Under the pieces are notes generated by a model. The model was not told the origin of the DNA and made no database searches. It worked only from the letters and a program-made list of their open reading frames with translations. From Homarus americanus (lineage: Eukaryota; Arthropoda; Malacostraca; Decapoda; Nephropidae), in the NCBI RefSeq assembly GCF_018991925.1, contig NW_024726235.1:3945630-4009629 (forward strand): a DNA stretch of 64,000 nucleotides. The letters are read 5' to 3'. How positions within the stretch are numbered: the first letter of the stretch is position 1; each line of letters starts with the position of its first letter. Positions 23,193 to 38,834 of the stretch are shown piece by piece. A program made the translations under genes and the position numbers.

Positions 23193-23803
23193 CAGTGACT
23201 TCGTTTGAACACCTCGGTTAGCGTATTTGATTAACGAACTGCCTTCCATAGGATCTTCAATTCGGTTAGAAAAATTGGTTAAAGTTCTTATGAACCCGAC
23301 CTCAACATGTTTTTTATGCTGACCGGGCAACCAGCTTTAGTATCAGTCATAGCCATTAATCGGTTCTAGGGCTTAAATTCCTTACTATTTTAGTAAATAT
23401 CAAGAAGTTTATACTATTCAATAATTTTAAAAGTTTAATATTCAATTTTTTAGCCATTTTAACAATTATTGAACATAATCAGAAGGTAAAATTCTAGTTT
23501 AATGCTCGGCATCCAGCCTCTTAACACAGCAAACAGGATTAGTCTCTCTCTGTTTTCACTGGAAGTAACATCTTGCTTGAGACTCTCTTCAACTAAACGC
23601 TTTTTTCTGTGTTTCCAAAGCAAATTATTGGTCATTTGAAATATATTTTACATATTGACATATAATGCAGTGCAGTGTTGATTTAAAGAAAATAATCTTG
23701 AATTACCAAGAGGCTAAAATTTTATGGGTGAAATGGCCATGGGGTGACTTCTCTTCCACCAATGCCTTCTCTTCTTCCTTCTCCTCCACCCCATTCTAAA
23801 TCC

Positions 23804-23834
<31 letters not shown>

Positions 23835-24005
23835 GAGCCTTCTACATACACACCTCAAAGTAAGTGAACTTTTCTACCATTTTGTTGAATTTAGGAAATT
23901 TTGAGCTGGAACCAATACCCAAAACCCATTGAAACAATGGTTCGGTTATGTTTCGGTTAACGAACGACCTTCTGGGCAGGTTGAATTCGTTGAGGAGGAT
24001 GCCAG
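23193..24005 (-). mobile_element. Tigger-like TIR element B2, reversed relative to B1
   Basis: The ends have CAGTGACTTCGTTTGAACAC with CTCGGTTAGCG, and GGTTAACGAACGACC on the right. The interior is the reverse complement of B1: TTGAACATAATCAGAAGG, CATTTGAAATATATTTTACA, the ATC run, GAAACAATGG. Non-autonomous, with TA arrays at both ends. Confidence 0.8.
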
Positions 24006-24184
<179 letters not shown>

Positions 24185-24191
24185 GAATAAA

Positions 24192-24303
24192 TGTATGTAT
24201 GTATGTATGTATGTATGTATGTATGTATGTATGTATGTATGTATGTATGTATGTATGTATGTATGTATGTATGTATGTGTGTGTATGTATGTATGTATGT
24301 ATA
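24192..24303. repeat. (GTAT)n microsatellite
   Basis: About 110 bp of GTAT repeats with one GTGT interruption, immediately followed by a Tigger-like terminus. Confidence 0.95.
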
Positions 24304-26228
<1,925 letters not shown>

Positions 26229-26229
26229 A

Positions 26230-29200
26230 GCTGTGAAAAAAATGCTAAAGCTTTCCATTAGATAGGCAAAAGTCAGCAGATCCAGTTTTGCATCTATAAA
26301 CAGAATAATTTTTTAGACTTTCACATGTGCACAGTTTTGGATGATGCACTTTTTTGAGATTTGATGAGCATGAAGTAACAACACTGCTATTCTTTCTGGT
26401 ATTAGATGATAATACAAGGTCTCTATATATAGTACTAATGTAATTGGAGGTGACATTGTGTGTGATATTGATAATACTCCTTCATTAACAGAGAACTGTA
26501 TTGTATGTTAATCGGAAACCCAGCGTACAGTCGAATGTATCTTACCATTGTTTTTATCATTATGTTCATGTGGGATGTGCATTTGAATGGACAGCTGATA
26601 TTAACTTTATCAGTTGATTTTAGAAGACAAAATCTTAATAGGATTGTCATAAATCTATTAAATATAAAATATAGAAATTAAAATGGCTGCAGACCAAACC
26701 TACTTGTTTAATACATTGCAGGTATCATATACAGGTATTTAGATATTCCCATTATCTGCATGTTGATTAAACATATTTTCTTTGTCCTTGTTGGGCAATG
26801 TTAAGAACCAGCAGTTATGACATTCAGTCCACATTTGTAAACTGAATTATTAGCATTCGGCTGTACTCACTTGGTTGAGGTTGATTTTGGTGGACAAATA
26901 AGAGGTACTCAACTTAGTTGATGAACTTGAAATGTACTGACTTGTAATTGTTGTAAACATGAATACACTAACATTAACTTGTCCTATTGTTCATTGATAA
27001 TTTCTATTCACCCAATTTGAATATTACTCATGCAACACTGTTTATGAGTAGGATAAAGTATCTCGTGGTGCATTACTGATATTGAAAGCAACTTTTGCAT
27101 ATTATCCCTTGGTAACAACGCTCAAAAAATGGTCCAACAAGATTTTGTATATGGTTCATGCATTAAGACATGGTTTATTAGTAAATTTTCTTTATCAGAA
27201 CTAAGGCATGCTTTTTGACTCCTGTGTCTACAATGTAAACACCATTTGTGATCCTCGAACAGATTTTATCGGGTTATAAATATATTATTTTTATTAAAAG
27301 GAAACAATTTTCTTGTCATCTAGATAATGATTAGTTTGTTAAAAGTTCTGCTAATTTATAAGTAGCCCAAATATTGATCAGTGTGCAGAAGATATTAGAG
27401 CATAAGGTACTGGGCTAATAGTAGCATTAGCTATGGCTTTGGTATTTTGGGGTGAATAACAATTACCGATACCAAAAGATGGTTACTACCTCAGTGTTAT
27501 TTATTTACACAGCAACCTCCACTTCAATCCTTTAAAAGAATATCCTTCAGCTTCAATTCACTAAGTTTTATATTGAGGATTTTTGCATCATGATAGAGCC
27601 CCCTTTACTTATTACATAGTACTGTAGTATTGTCCAGTTTATGTACAGCAAGTCGCTAATTTAAGTTGGTTCTATTTGACAAAATATCCATTACTTGTAT
27701 AACTTTTTTTTTATGTGGTGAGCACTACAAAGATTCAAATAACGTGCCAGAATTAACGTCATGACACCCTTGTTGACAGCTGACCATTCAAAGTGGTAAT
27801 GCCTCACCTCAGCCAATGAATTTGCCTCAGCCTCAGTTAAAGTGTTGATTAATATTCCATGATTATTTTTGCACCATTCATTCAAAAGATCCATAACTAT
27901 GAGTGGAAAATGTTCTGCAAGTACTCCAATAATTACAAATATACAGTAGACGATCATTTTACCGTTGATCGTTTATCTGAGCCAGGGCTTTGCCTTGCTT
28001 TATTAATTGAAGCCCATACTTCTATTTAACTGCATTTGGAAGATAATTAATTCTCAAATTTCCCACCGCCGTGCGCTCGGGAAATGTAAGGTGAAGGGTG
28101 GGAGTGACGCTGCAATTCTACCGCACGCAGTTTGTCTCACTGTCCATGTCATATGTGGATCTAGGCTACTCGCTTTCATCTTGTAGTGTACTATTGTATA
28201 ATGATTTTATGGGTTACGAGTTACATAACATTACTGCATATTGTATGATTTGGCTTGGTAAATCTCTGTGTCATGTTCTTTTATAATTTCTCTCTAGTAC
28301 ATTTAGGATTAAACAAAACATGGTGAACCAATGTGAAAAATGTATGATAATTTAATGCAATAAATCTATCTATCTAAACTCAAAAATCAGTACATTTTCA
28401 GAATTAAAAGTACTGTATTGTACTGTACAGTAATTTCAAGATTCAACTTCGAATTTGCGATTTTGACCACCTAACATTCCGTTAACTGCTGTCACCCACA
28501 CAGAGGGCAAGTCAGCTGTTAAGTCCACAACCACACACACTTTAATGTAATAGGTTGGCTTGGCAAATTAACATTAGTCATGTACATATCATTTTTATCA
28601 TCTACAAGTATTAAGTTTAAATTTTTAATCACACTTTTTTATTGAGTTATTTGGTAGATATAATTAATATAAATATTTATGGAACTTGATGTAGCTACTG
28701 AATTTTGGTATTTTAATACATACAAAAATGAAAACAAAGACTTATGAGCTGTATCAAGTGCCATAAATATTTGTAAGCAGGGTACATGTCACCACTTCTA
28801 AATGACCACATGCAACCCAGCCACACAGCTCACATGAAAAAGCCAGCCACGACATTAACACCACCACTCCACACCCCTGACAGACAGACATTTATTGAGT
28901 TATATGCCTGAAAGGTATTAGTATACTGTAGTTAGCCACTAAACAAGCAGAATTAGAATGATAGTGGTGGTGATACACGGTAAAATGATTGTCTACTGTA
29001 TATACTGTACCAGGGTTCACACGGTAAAATAAAGTAACCGTCCAGATGGCTCTGATGTATCGGTAATTTGAAACAGTCAATATGACTTGCGTTGTCTTGG
29101 TTAGATTGTCAAAATCCTTCATCCATGGTGTCCTATTGTTTCGCACAAAGTGTGGATGCAGTAGATACTTTTTTTTCCATGTGTATATAATATCGGTTTT

Positions 29201-30880
29201 ATTTTAGTAAGTACAAGTACTCATGTATTGACAATCATTTGATTGTCTATTTATATGCATTTCATTTATGTTCTCTATTGATTTGTTTGAAAAATTTCTC
29301 CAATATTTAGTAAAGTGAGGCTTAAGTTGGTGTTTGAAAATTTGGCCTGGGAATGTTGCTCTAATAATAATACTTAGCTCTATGGGAAAAAACATGTCTT
29401 ATTAATGTACACGTTTTAGGAATGCATCCCTACGCAAATCAGCAACTTGTTGAATTGTATGTCTTTGTCACCGAGTCAGCCATTGCGAATCTTGTTGAGA
29501 AAGAGAAGAAAGGTTTTGTAAAAAGAATTGGTTTAAAAGGAGATGATCTTTTTGTATGACAGTAAAAAGAATTTATATTACAACAGTGAAGTCTTAGGGG
29601 CTCTCTTGTTTGTATGGAATGTAGAATGTTGTGATGTTTCTCTCATATCCTTTATGTGGAGAGCATGAATGTAAATTTACAATAACATTACTTTAATTAA
29701 GAATACAGTGTTGTAATTGGCAAAGTTAAATAATTGGAGATTTTTTTTTCTTTTTTTAATAGACATTGCAGACCAAAAGTGGAGCAGTTCTAATCATCTT
29801 AACTTGAGAGGCTCTTCTGATATTTGAAAAAGTCATATTTTGACTAGAGAATTTTAGATAGCTAATTTATCTGAATCAAGAATTTACAGTATGTTTTAAG
29901 TAATTATATAGATATGATATGTTAATGATGAATGTTCCTGAAAGGCAGTTTTAGATATGGTGTTGCAGTTTCAGGAAAAGCCTAAATATTAATCCCCCTC
30001 CCTCCGTCCGTCTTAGTTATCTGCCGGTAATTGTCCCAAAAATATTTTTGCCAACCCCCATTATATTTTTCTCAATTTTTAAAATCATTGAAGAATGATA
30101 TTAGGAACTCAGTGATCTTATATCATTCAGAATTACTTCTTTCTCTAAGATTACTGATAAAGAGCCATAATGTTTGAAAAATAAATGTACCGTACTGACT
30201 GGAATAAGTGTACCCACTTCTTGTCAATGACTTTAGACAGATAAATGAGGAGTACCAATTGCTTAAAGTACTTACAAAAACAATGAACTTAACAACAAAC
30301 ACCACTTACAGAGGAAGTCAATATCTTCTTCCATTATGGGTCTTCTTTAACTATGATTGGTGACCATTTATGATGCTTTCATTAAAAGAGAGTTTTAGGA
30401 CCAAGTTTGCCTGAATATTGTAGCATTAGTTTAAACACACTTCACTAAGGTCCATTGATGCAATAGTTTGTGTATAATATTAGTGTAATATACTCTTTAA
30501 AATCTTTATTTGTATCCCTATGATATTTATAAGTAATAAGTTTTGAAGTAGACATTTTGTCCAGTACACATAATTAGATCAAGGTACATGTAAGTAAGGT
30601 TCCTAAATAGCCTTGTTTTTCTGATTTCCAATGAATGGTAGGCTTTTGCATGCTATGAGCAATTTTTAAACTAAACTAATGTCTTGTATGAGGTTCTGTA
30701 AGATTAAGCATTAACATCACAAGACTAAATTCTTTTTATACCGTGCTTGTAATTGACATTTGGTTGATTGGTAAATTATCTAAAATACTGTCAAAGCCAG
30801 TTGCAGTAAAATGTTAATCATACAAGGCATTTCATATTTTGCAACTGCCTGTAACCCAGGATAGGCTAGCATGGACTTCT
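26230..30880. other. Intron, mostly unannotatable
   Basis: About 4.6 kb of AT-rich intron. A minus-strand frame of 88 residues (27957-27691) is open but unrecognised and probably chance. TACTGTA/GTACAG words occur near 28412-28432. No exon was found. Confidence 0.5.
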
Positions 30881-31060
30881 GTCTTGTTACTGCAGTTCGC
30901 CCAAATACCTGGTTGACTTCAGTAGTGGGCTTTTCGCTCGCTCCCCCTCTGATTCCACGAGCTCCGTGCGGGATGTAACGGAGCTGGGTACCCCCCCAGG
31001 TTCACTTGAGGGGTACCGTGTAGCGCACTCTGTTTTTTACCGCAAACAGTCAAGCTTGGG
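30880..31060. other. GC-rich patch with two adjacent perfect hairpins
   Basis: Against AT-rich flanks, this patch holds AGCTCCGT (30960-30967) pairing with ACGGAGCT (30978-30985), and directly after it GGTACCCC (30987-30994) pairing with GGGGTACC (31010-31017). Function unknown; it may be a repeat fragment. Confidence 0.5.
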
Positions 31061-32330
31061 TAATGACAAGGAGGAAAGGAAAGGCATACCTATATTCCAT
31101 CCAGGGTAAGCAGGGCTTAGGTGTGCCTCAGTGTCTTGGGTTTTCTGTCTTTTTGGCTTATTGCTTTTATGCTTGCTGTCTGATTTTAGCCTGATTTTTG
31201 CATGCAACTGCTCTGATCTTTATATTTATGCTGTACTTCTATGGTCCACCCTTATTAAGTGTTTTGTTTTTCAGGCACACCATCCTAAGGGTTAAAAACA
31301 TAATCTAAACTTTATTTTCTTGAACTTATTGCACCCTTTCCATTTAAAATTTAATGAAATATGTTTGATGACTCTTTCATTCGATATTTCATACAATTTT
31401 ACATGAATGTTTAGTTATTGGATGTTATAGAAACTCAAAACTTCTTCACTATTTAACCTTTAAATTAATAATTCATTTTTTTTAAAGACAGGGATTATGC
31501 CTCTGTTCTTACAACTCTATATTTATTTAATTGTTTGTAACAACAAAATTTGTTGTGATATTGTGAACTCACAATTTATTCAGTGTGCTCCTGATTTCAG
31601 CATATCATTGGTATTGAATGTTTACTCACATTCTACATATTTGTAAAACAGCATTTCCATTCCCATACTCAAGGTACAGTACTCATTTGTAATATCAGCT
31701 ATAGATTATTGATATGAAATATTACAGCAGACTCTCAGTTATCCACACTGTATTTTAAATAACTGCAAACATCAGTCATATAAGGTGTTACAACATGGGC
31801 ACATTAAGTCAGTCAATCAGCAGTAAGATGATGTCTCTTGCTTCACTGCAAACCACTTTTCTCACTTCAACACAAATTCAATCAGTTTAAAACACTTTTT
31901 AACAAATTATAACTCCACTTAGATCTAAACAACTGCTTCCTGGACTACAAGTCAGATGTCATGACGGCCAACACTAGTGACTCGCCAAACACTAGCAGAT
32001 GACACGCCCATACTGCCATCTCGTGAGATACAGGGGAACTTTCACTTGTCATTAACTGATCACTTTTCTTTGGTTGATGAATGTAGTGTTTCATTTGAAA
32101 ATACCAAACCGTAAAAACATATTTTTTGAAACAATATAAAATACTCGATACGCTACCCCAATTTCACACTGTGCAGTACGTACTCAGAAATTTTTGTTTC
32201 AATTTATTCACGAATATTTAATAATAAAAAAATTTATTTTAATTTGCCCAGAGAAATGGGCATGATGAGTGAGGTGATGGGGGAAACTGCTTCTTGATCT
32301 ATACTAGACAACCCTGTTTACACCCAGCCC
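31060..32330. other. Intron with possible partial TIR element near 31725-32010
   Basis: GCAGACTCTCAGTTATCCAC near 31725 resembles the 5' terminus of elements of the CAGTAGACTTTCAA type, but no matching right end was found. The rest is unremarkable. Confidence 0.35.
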
Positions 32331-33350
32331 ATATCACTTGTATATATTTCCAACAATTTTCAGCTGATGATGGTGATTGGTTATTTGTTCCACTCTATCC
32401 ATAACTGTATTCCAAACCAGTGTTTACCTAATTCCAATTTATATCTAATTTAAAACCATTGCTGTGCACTCGCTCCTGATTTGATACTTAAATTAATTCA
32501 GTTATATCACCTTTATTTAACCCAGACTTCCATATATAGTATACACTTCAGTCATATTGCCCCACACTGTCTCTTGAAGGAAATGCAAATTTTCTTTTCT
32601 TATTCTGTCTTTATACTCAAGGTTCCTAATGCCCGGAATTAACTTTGTTATCCTCCCGTAAATGCTTTCTAGGGAATCTATAGCCTTTCAATACTGAGCC
32701 TCGGGGTACACCACTTGACGTTACCCCATTCGGATTTTATGCCAATGTTGCTAGCTCTGTACTTCCTGTCTGTTAACTATGCCCTTATCCTATTTATAAT
32801 TTCCCCTCCGATGACATGTGCCTCCACTTTTGCGAGGGACCCTGTCAATTACATTGCTAAAGTCAAGGTAAACCACATCATAGTAGTGTCCATCATTGAC
32901 TACAAGTAATTCAAATCAATTAAAAAAATGAAAATAGATTCTTCAGACATGAATACTCACTAGTATAGCCATGCTATTAGTCATTAAAAGAGCTTGTATT
33001 TATCAAGGTGATTTTGTATAAAATCTGTGACTACCGTATTACTCCCAATAATTTTCCCACAATTGATGTTAAGCTGATTGGGCAGTAGTTTAGGATAGTG
33101 AACTGTCTCCCTTTTGGAAAATCGGTTATTACATTCACTATCCTCCAGGATTCTGGCACAATGCCCCTTTTTGATGGTAAATGGGTATATGGACTGAGTT
33201 CTTCCTAACATTCCTTTAATGCTCTAGCAAATAACTCATTGGAATCTGGTGATATGTTAGGTTTAATTTGTCTATTTGCTTACTAACATCGTTAGTAGTC
33301 ACTATGAATCTCTACTGGTAGTAACTTCCTCAGGGATCATGTTTCAGTCT
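32330..33350 (-). mobile_element. CR1-like RT remnant, reverse orientation
   Basis: The minus strand from 33240 to 32984 reads YPFTIKKGHCARILEDSECN (degenerate from a P..W..A.V transition), KRETVHYPKLLPNQLNINCG and KIIGSNTVVTDFIQNHLDKY, the usual RT segment before the catalytic block. At 32905-32800 DGHYYDVVYLDFSNVIDRVP is the YLDF..A-type palm motif. From about 32640 to 32450 come LEYKDRIRKENLHFLQETVW and later AMVLN. Frameshifts and stops throughout; the endonuclease is absent. Confidence 0.8.
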
Positions 33351-36060
33351 TAAAAAAAATGAGTGAAAATACAGTGAGTATTTACAATACAGTATTCAAA
33401 ATATTGCTTATTTTCCCCTCGTTATCAGTTTGGTGGCCTGAATCTGATTGTAGTGGCCCCATTTTCTCCTGGGTTTATCTTAGGCTGATGAATGCAGTAC
33501 CTGTAGTCCATTTGAAAATATTAAATTATTCTGAGCTTAGAAAACGAGCTTACAAAACAAAACAATGGTTTGATCACACGATAAAAATAATTAGTAATTT
33601 ATGGTGCCATGAAATAAAGGAAAAAAAAGTAGAGTACAGTACTGTCTAACTGGGAAAACTAGGGTCTACTGTACAAGATATAAGTACTGTAATGTATATA
33701 ATTCTTAGTGTACAGTACGGTGAAAGGAAACTCGTCTACCCTCCATATCTTGCGGTCAGTCAACCCTACTTATCTCCTGGTCAGTCAACCCTCTTTATCT
33801 CCTGTGATCAGTAATGCAGGGACCACACCACCACCTCACTCCAGATTTCCACGCTCCACCAAGCCACCACAAACATAAGTTATGCATTTTGTTTGTGTAC
33901 CATATATACTGGCATATAAGGTGACTTGACATACTGTACAGAACTGTATTAGACAACCCCAAATTATAAATTTAAACATCAAGTTCTTGGGCTAATTTCA
34001 CCATAAAAGACAATTGTGAAATATGATCCTTAGTCATATGGTGTAGGTTGTCACCATAGGTGACCAACACAGAAAAAACTTGTAGGCAAGATATTGTCTA
34101 GTATTTGCTGGAATCTGCAGCTAGTGCAATTATGTTGCTGTATTGTAAAGACTAGTGACTACCCCAATGATATCATTGTGGCATTGGTTATTTTTTAAGG
34201 TGTCTCACCACAGCTGTTTACAGCAATCTTCGGCCCTTGCTACCTCTATACCGTACAGTATTTAGTTCCTTCGATTACAGTCAAATTTATGCTTCATTAG
34301 CAGTTGGATAAAAAGAAAAAGTACATGCTTATCAACCGAGTTTTTTCCTACTATAATTAAACACAGCTCAACAACACCATGATAAAATAAAAATATTTTT
34401 ACATAACAGCTGAGGGATAGATGTGTTAGACGATAAAAGAGGTGGAGGAAGTGATGCGTTGGGTTCTATGGCTGCTGCACTGCCAAGCGCAAGTCATTGG
34501 GCTGTATTCAAGATTGTTTTACATGGGCTTTCCTCATGAGGAATCCTCACAATGAAGCTTTGCCCAAGCCATGGGCATTGGTCACATTCTAGGTGGTACA
34601 TATTGTGGAGTTTGTGTGGGACTTGCTCCAGGTCTGCCAACATAGGAAAAAAGGGAATTTTGGTATGCTGTACATGAGCAACTGATCACATTACTGTTAA
34701 TTGTGGGCAATAAAAATTAATAAAGATATACTGAATCAATAGAATTATCATATACAATATACTGTATTGTACAAAGTACAAATCTTGTGGTATTTTTTTT
34801 CAAGTTGCACATAATCTGCCGAGTCACAGCGCGACGTCTGTTGGTTTACAACCGACCTGCTTGGTCCGAGCGCACTCTCACGTCCACATAAAATCTAAAA
34901 TTGTACCATGAAGCTTCATTAAAGTTGCTTTCATTGGTACCAGATAACAAAATATGGGGGGGGTCCAGGGGGGCTGGCTAGGTGTGTTACATAAGGTAAG
35001 GTAGGTTTCTTTGGTTGATTAGGTCAGGTTCTATTATGTTCGCTATTATTCATTTGTGACAGGAATGTATAGAATGAAAGGTACTCAGAATGATGAGATA
35101 TGTCTAGAACTGGATGCAAAAATGTTGTGGGACATTATGGGCAACTTTTAAAAATTTGCCAGTCATGTATACTGGTGATGAATGAATTCACTTGAATGTG
35201 TGAGGTAGAGTGAAGACTTCAGCCCTGACCGAGGCTAATATGCTACAAGTATTGAACCCTGACCTAGGCAAATATGCTGCAAGTATTGAAATATTTCATT
35301 AATTTCATTAATACTGTACATCACCAGTAAAAATATTGACAACTTCATAAAGAGAAATCTTCCTGGATTATGTCAAACAATCCATACTGTAATGTTAGTT
35401 ATGGGCAATAAAAATAAAGATATACTAAATCAATAGAATTATCAAATGTATCTTCTGTATTAGTGGCAAGTGAGTTCACACACGCGACTGTTTGATTAGA
35501 GTAGGCCTAAAGACAACAACAAAATTGGAAGAATATTTCTATAGTAAGACCTTCCTCTATATTTACACTAGATTCATGAATGGGTTTCAAATTTGGCGGT
35601 CTGATTTTTGGTAAACAAACGTGAAATATTTTTTGGGGTAGAGTATGAATGTCTAAACGCCATATCTGTCCTTGTCCATCAGCGAAATTCATCACATATG
35701 TATGATGATTGTTTTTTTTTACTATACTAGAAGCATTGCAACATATTTGTAATTGTAATTATGTTAATGGTCAACATTGATCTACCCTTACGGCGCCCAT
35801 CCCCTTCTCACGAAAATTCCAGTAATATCTGTGAGCATTGTTCACGCCATGATCATTCTCCACGCTTCTTGAATGCAAAACATGGGTAATCCCCATAGGG
35901 AGATCTCAAGCTAAACAATCTTGAATATAGCCCTTAATCAGCTGTTTATTTGCTTTTACCAACAATAATTAAATGCTGCTCTACAACATGATGTTACAAT
36001 AAAAATGTTCTAACAATGAAAAATTACATCAAGAAAACTGATAGATGTGTGCATTTCTAC
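33350..36060. other. Intron, no gene recognised
   Basis: Contains a short double copy of GTCAGTCAACCCT with CTTATCTCCTG (33754-33802) and a ~55-bp direct repeat (34696-34750 and 35394-35445). No exon was found. Confidence 0.5.
34696..35445 (+). repeat. Direct repeat pair (~55 bp) 700 bp apart
   Basis: GGGCAATAAAAATTAATAAA then GATATACTGAATCAATAGAA (about 34704-34745) recurs as GGGCAATAAAAATAAAGATA then TACTAAATCAATAGAATTAT (about 35402-35442). Between them lies a second small duplication (CCCTGACC..GGC.AATATGCT.CAAGTATTGAA) at 35225-35290. Confidence 0.7.
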
Positions 36061-36071
36061 ATCTTGCTAGT

Positions 36072-36135
<64 letters not shown>

Positions 36136-36165
36136 TACACACACACACACACACACATACATACA
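36072..36165. repeat. (AC)n microsatellite
   Basis: About 95 bp of AC repeats with an ATATACATAC interruption. The Thr/His frames across it are artefacts. Confidence 0.96.
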
Positions 36166-36169
36166 TATG

Positions 36170-37282
36170 TGAACACACGCTCAGGCCTCACAAGTTGCAT
36201 GACTGCTCCAGACCACCACCACGTGCAGACTTTCCCCTAAAATCGCCCTTCTTAAATGTCCAAAAATAAGTCTATAAAGAGAGAACAATGTGTTGTGAGT
36301 ATCCACAATTTAAAGAAAGTTGATGGTATCATATGATGATAGGTTCTTTTCATTGTGGCCAATAATTCAAGATGTTCCCAGCACCAGACTAATATACAGT
36401 ATTGCCATTTGTAGTGATGTTTATGTGCGTGTGTTACACCAGTGACCAATTGCAGGGTTTAAATGCTTTGGACTAGAGTGCATCTAAGTTTATACCATGG
36501 TGTTTTGGGTCAGAAATTTTTGGGCTCTTACACATTTCGACTTTAAATGTAAGTTCTTACAGTATGGTTCATCTGCTACCCTTAGCTACCGGTAGCAGTA
36601 ATTTTTTTTTTAAGACCTTTTGGGTTTTTTATTTTATTATTGACCCGAGCTTTCAGATACAGTACTTGATGTTTTTGGTTATGAGAAAATCATATAAGTA
36701 CTACTGTATTGTATTTTGTGTATCAAATTGTTGATAGAAAACACATACACTATTCAGCTTTATTGATCATTAACACTCAGAAGCCTTAATTAGAAATACT
36801 GTACCCTGTTCTGTACAGTGTATTGGCATCTCTAGAAACAGTGTGTTAGCTGTGGTAAGCTTGTGTGCACAGACCCTTATATGACGGTGTTTGCAGTTAT
36901 CACCAAAATATGTTACTGAGGATTTCATTTGAAGATCACTTTATACAACACTGAAACTTTGATGTTTACTGCTTTGAGACTGTCCTAACCATCATCAGTT
37001 TGTCATTTAATTATCCTTTGTATTTATTTGATAAGGTTTGTGTTTGTACACTGAACATTATATCTTGTGTGGGTTGTTAGTACAGTACAATATTAGAAAT
37101 GATATACATAATTATTTTTTAGACTCTTTAACATACAATGGACAAGAAACTCATTTTCGATATAAAAAAGCCCCTTTAAGACATTATACCTGTACAGTAT
37201 ATTTAATGTTTATCAGTACAGTAGTTTAAAATTTTGGAATTTCATTACTATGGTTAATCTATTCTTGATTTCCATTTCTCAG
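36170..37282. other. Intron before the Gln-rich exon
   Basis: Ordinary AT-rich intron ending in the acceptor tttccatttctcag. No element was recognised. Confidence 0.5.
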
Positions 37283-37557
37283 GCGGCCATCAATGGACTT
37301 TGCAAGGCGACCAACAAACCAACAACCTTTGTTAGTGTCAACCCAACAAACCCCTCCTCTAGCATCAGGCATACCAACACATGCTGTTAATCAGCAATCA
37401 TCACAGCAACAACAGATCCTAGCTAACACACTGGGATTGATCACAACAGAAAATCAACAAGCACAGAAGAGAGCGCAGTATAAGGAAGGCCCCAAATTTG
37501 GTCTCAAGAGTATGGTCAGTATGGATGATATGCCTGAGCTCTTCGCATCATTTGACA
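37283..37557 (+). CDS. OXR1: OXR1/mtd linker exon (Gln-rich, ends ELFASFD)
   Basis: The acceptor is tttccatttctcag before 37283 and the donor is GACA|GTAAGT. The first base completes an Arg codon, giving SSMLSRRPSMDFARR across the junction. The exon encodes about 91 residues: a basic start (RPSMDFARRPTNQQ), a Gln/Asn/Pro-rich middle with a short SSQQQQ run, then a conserved end, KFGLKSMVSMDDMPELFASF, that leads into the pre-TLDc block. The RRPS and SRRPS sequences resemble basophilic kinase or 14-3-3 sites, which is inference only. It ends with one base of a Lys codon completed at 57097, after the longest intron in the window (about 19.5 kb, containing the assembly gap). Confidence 0.9.
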
Positions 37558-38830
37558 GTAAGTAAAAAAATTTTTTTATTCTATTGGTAATTTTGTGAAT
37601 ACGTAGTGAAATAGAGATATTGATAGATCAGTTGAGTACTTAAATTTTAATTGAAAGATGATCTGAATTTTTTTATGAATCTTCTGAATGATTCAGATTG
37701 AGGAAAATGTGCAGTTATGAAGCTATGACCAGAAAAATCATTTTGTTGTTTTACTTACTATGAAGTAATTTAGTTGATTGTGATTGTGAATGAACCTCTA
37801 GGTAAGATAAACTAATGATGAAATAATTGGTGTTACTTATGGCCTAATGCCCTCCACTTAGTGACTTATATATTATAGCACTAAGTCCCTAAGTTGGAAC
37901 CTGAGGTACACCCTGAAATGTAAGTGGCCATTACAGGGGTATTTGTTCATTATACTGTACAGTTTAGCATTCCATAACAACACAGTCCCTAAAAGATCTT
38001 TAAAATTGAGAATCGCCACTTAAAGCTGAAAGCAATGAGTCATGATGTCACACTGGCATGAGCACATAGTGCCTCTTCTTGGTTCTACAAATTTTCAGTG
38101 TTTTTTATTAGCTTTGAGATTTCAGAGATTTTTTTACATCATGTTATAGATGTTTTTATAATTTTGCTAATGGCCAAGTTTGAATTAAATAAGACACATG
38201 GAAAAGCTGGACCAATTGACAGGATTTTTTACTTAGACTCGAGGTAAAGGAATCCCCCTAATGTGATCTAAAATAAAAGTTCAGGAATTTATAGTCTGGA
38301 TGATGGTACAGGTATAGGGGGTTACAGGTATCCCTCTACAGTATATATGAATGTTCAAGATATGAAAATTCACTTATAAGAATTTCTTAAATTATCACCT
38401 CTTTTTCATGTTATGAAAGCTTCTCTCACTTATACGAATTAGGGTCCCTGCAAAAATTCAAATCGCACACCCCAAGGAGTCAGCCACATCTTCCTAGCGC
38501 TCACCGTATCAGACTGAGTTAGAAGTTATGGTTGTTTTTCAAATTGTAATTTTATAAACATAATTTCTTCATATTTTTTTCATTCAGTTACAAGTCACAT
38601 TTGACAGTCAATAAGACTGTCAAATTTTGGCTGAGGTGGGTTCGTGGTTTTTTAGCTGATTACTACTCATGTTTGTGTTTTTTAGGGCTGGTTCATAAGT
38701 GTGATATCTAATAAATGCATGGATGAAGTCACAATTATGTGAACAACCATGTATGAGAAGAAATCCACAGTGGCAGACAAAATGTTTATTCCAAATAGTT
38801 TCATAGGAGTTATAGACAAGGATTGGCACA
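37558..38830. other. Intron, no gene recognised
   Basis: A lone TIR-like piece near 38325-38455 (CAGGTATCCCTCTACAG, then TTATACGAATTAGGGTCCCT) looks like a worn Tigger-type MITE. The rest is ordinary intron. Confidence 0.4.
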
Positions 38831-38834
38831 TTCA

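Noticed and set aside
27691..27957. 88-residue minus-strand frame starting MIVYCIFVIIGVL
   Set aside because: No family was recognised, there is no splice or promoter support, and a chance frame of this length is expected in 64 kb of this composition.
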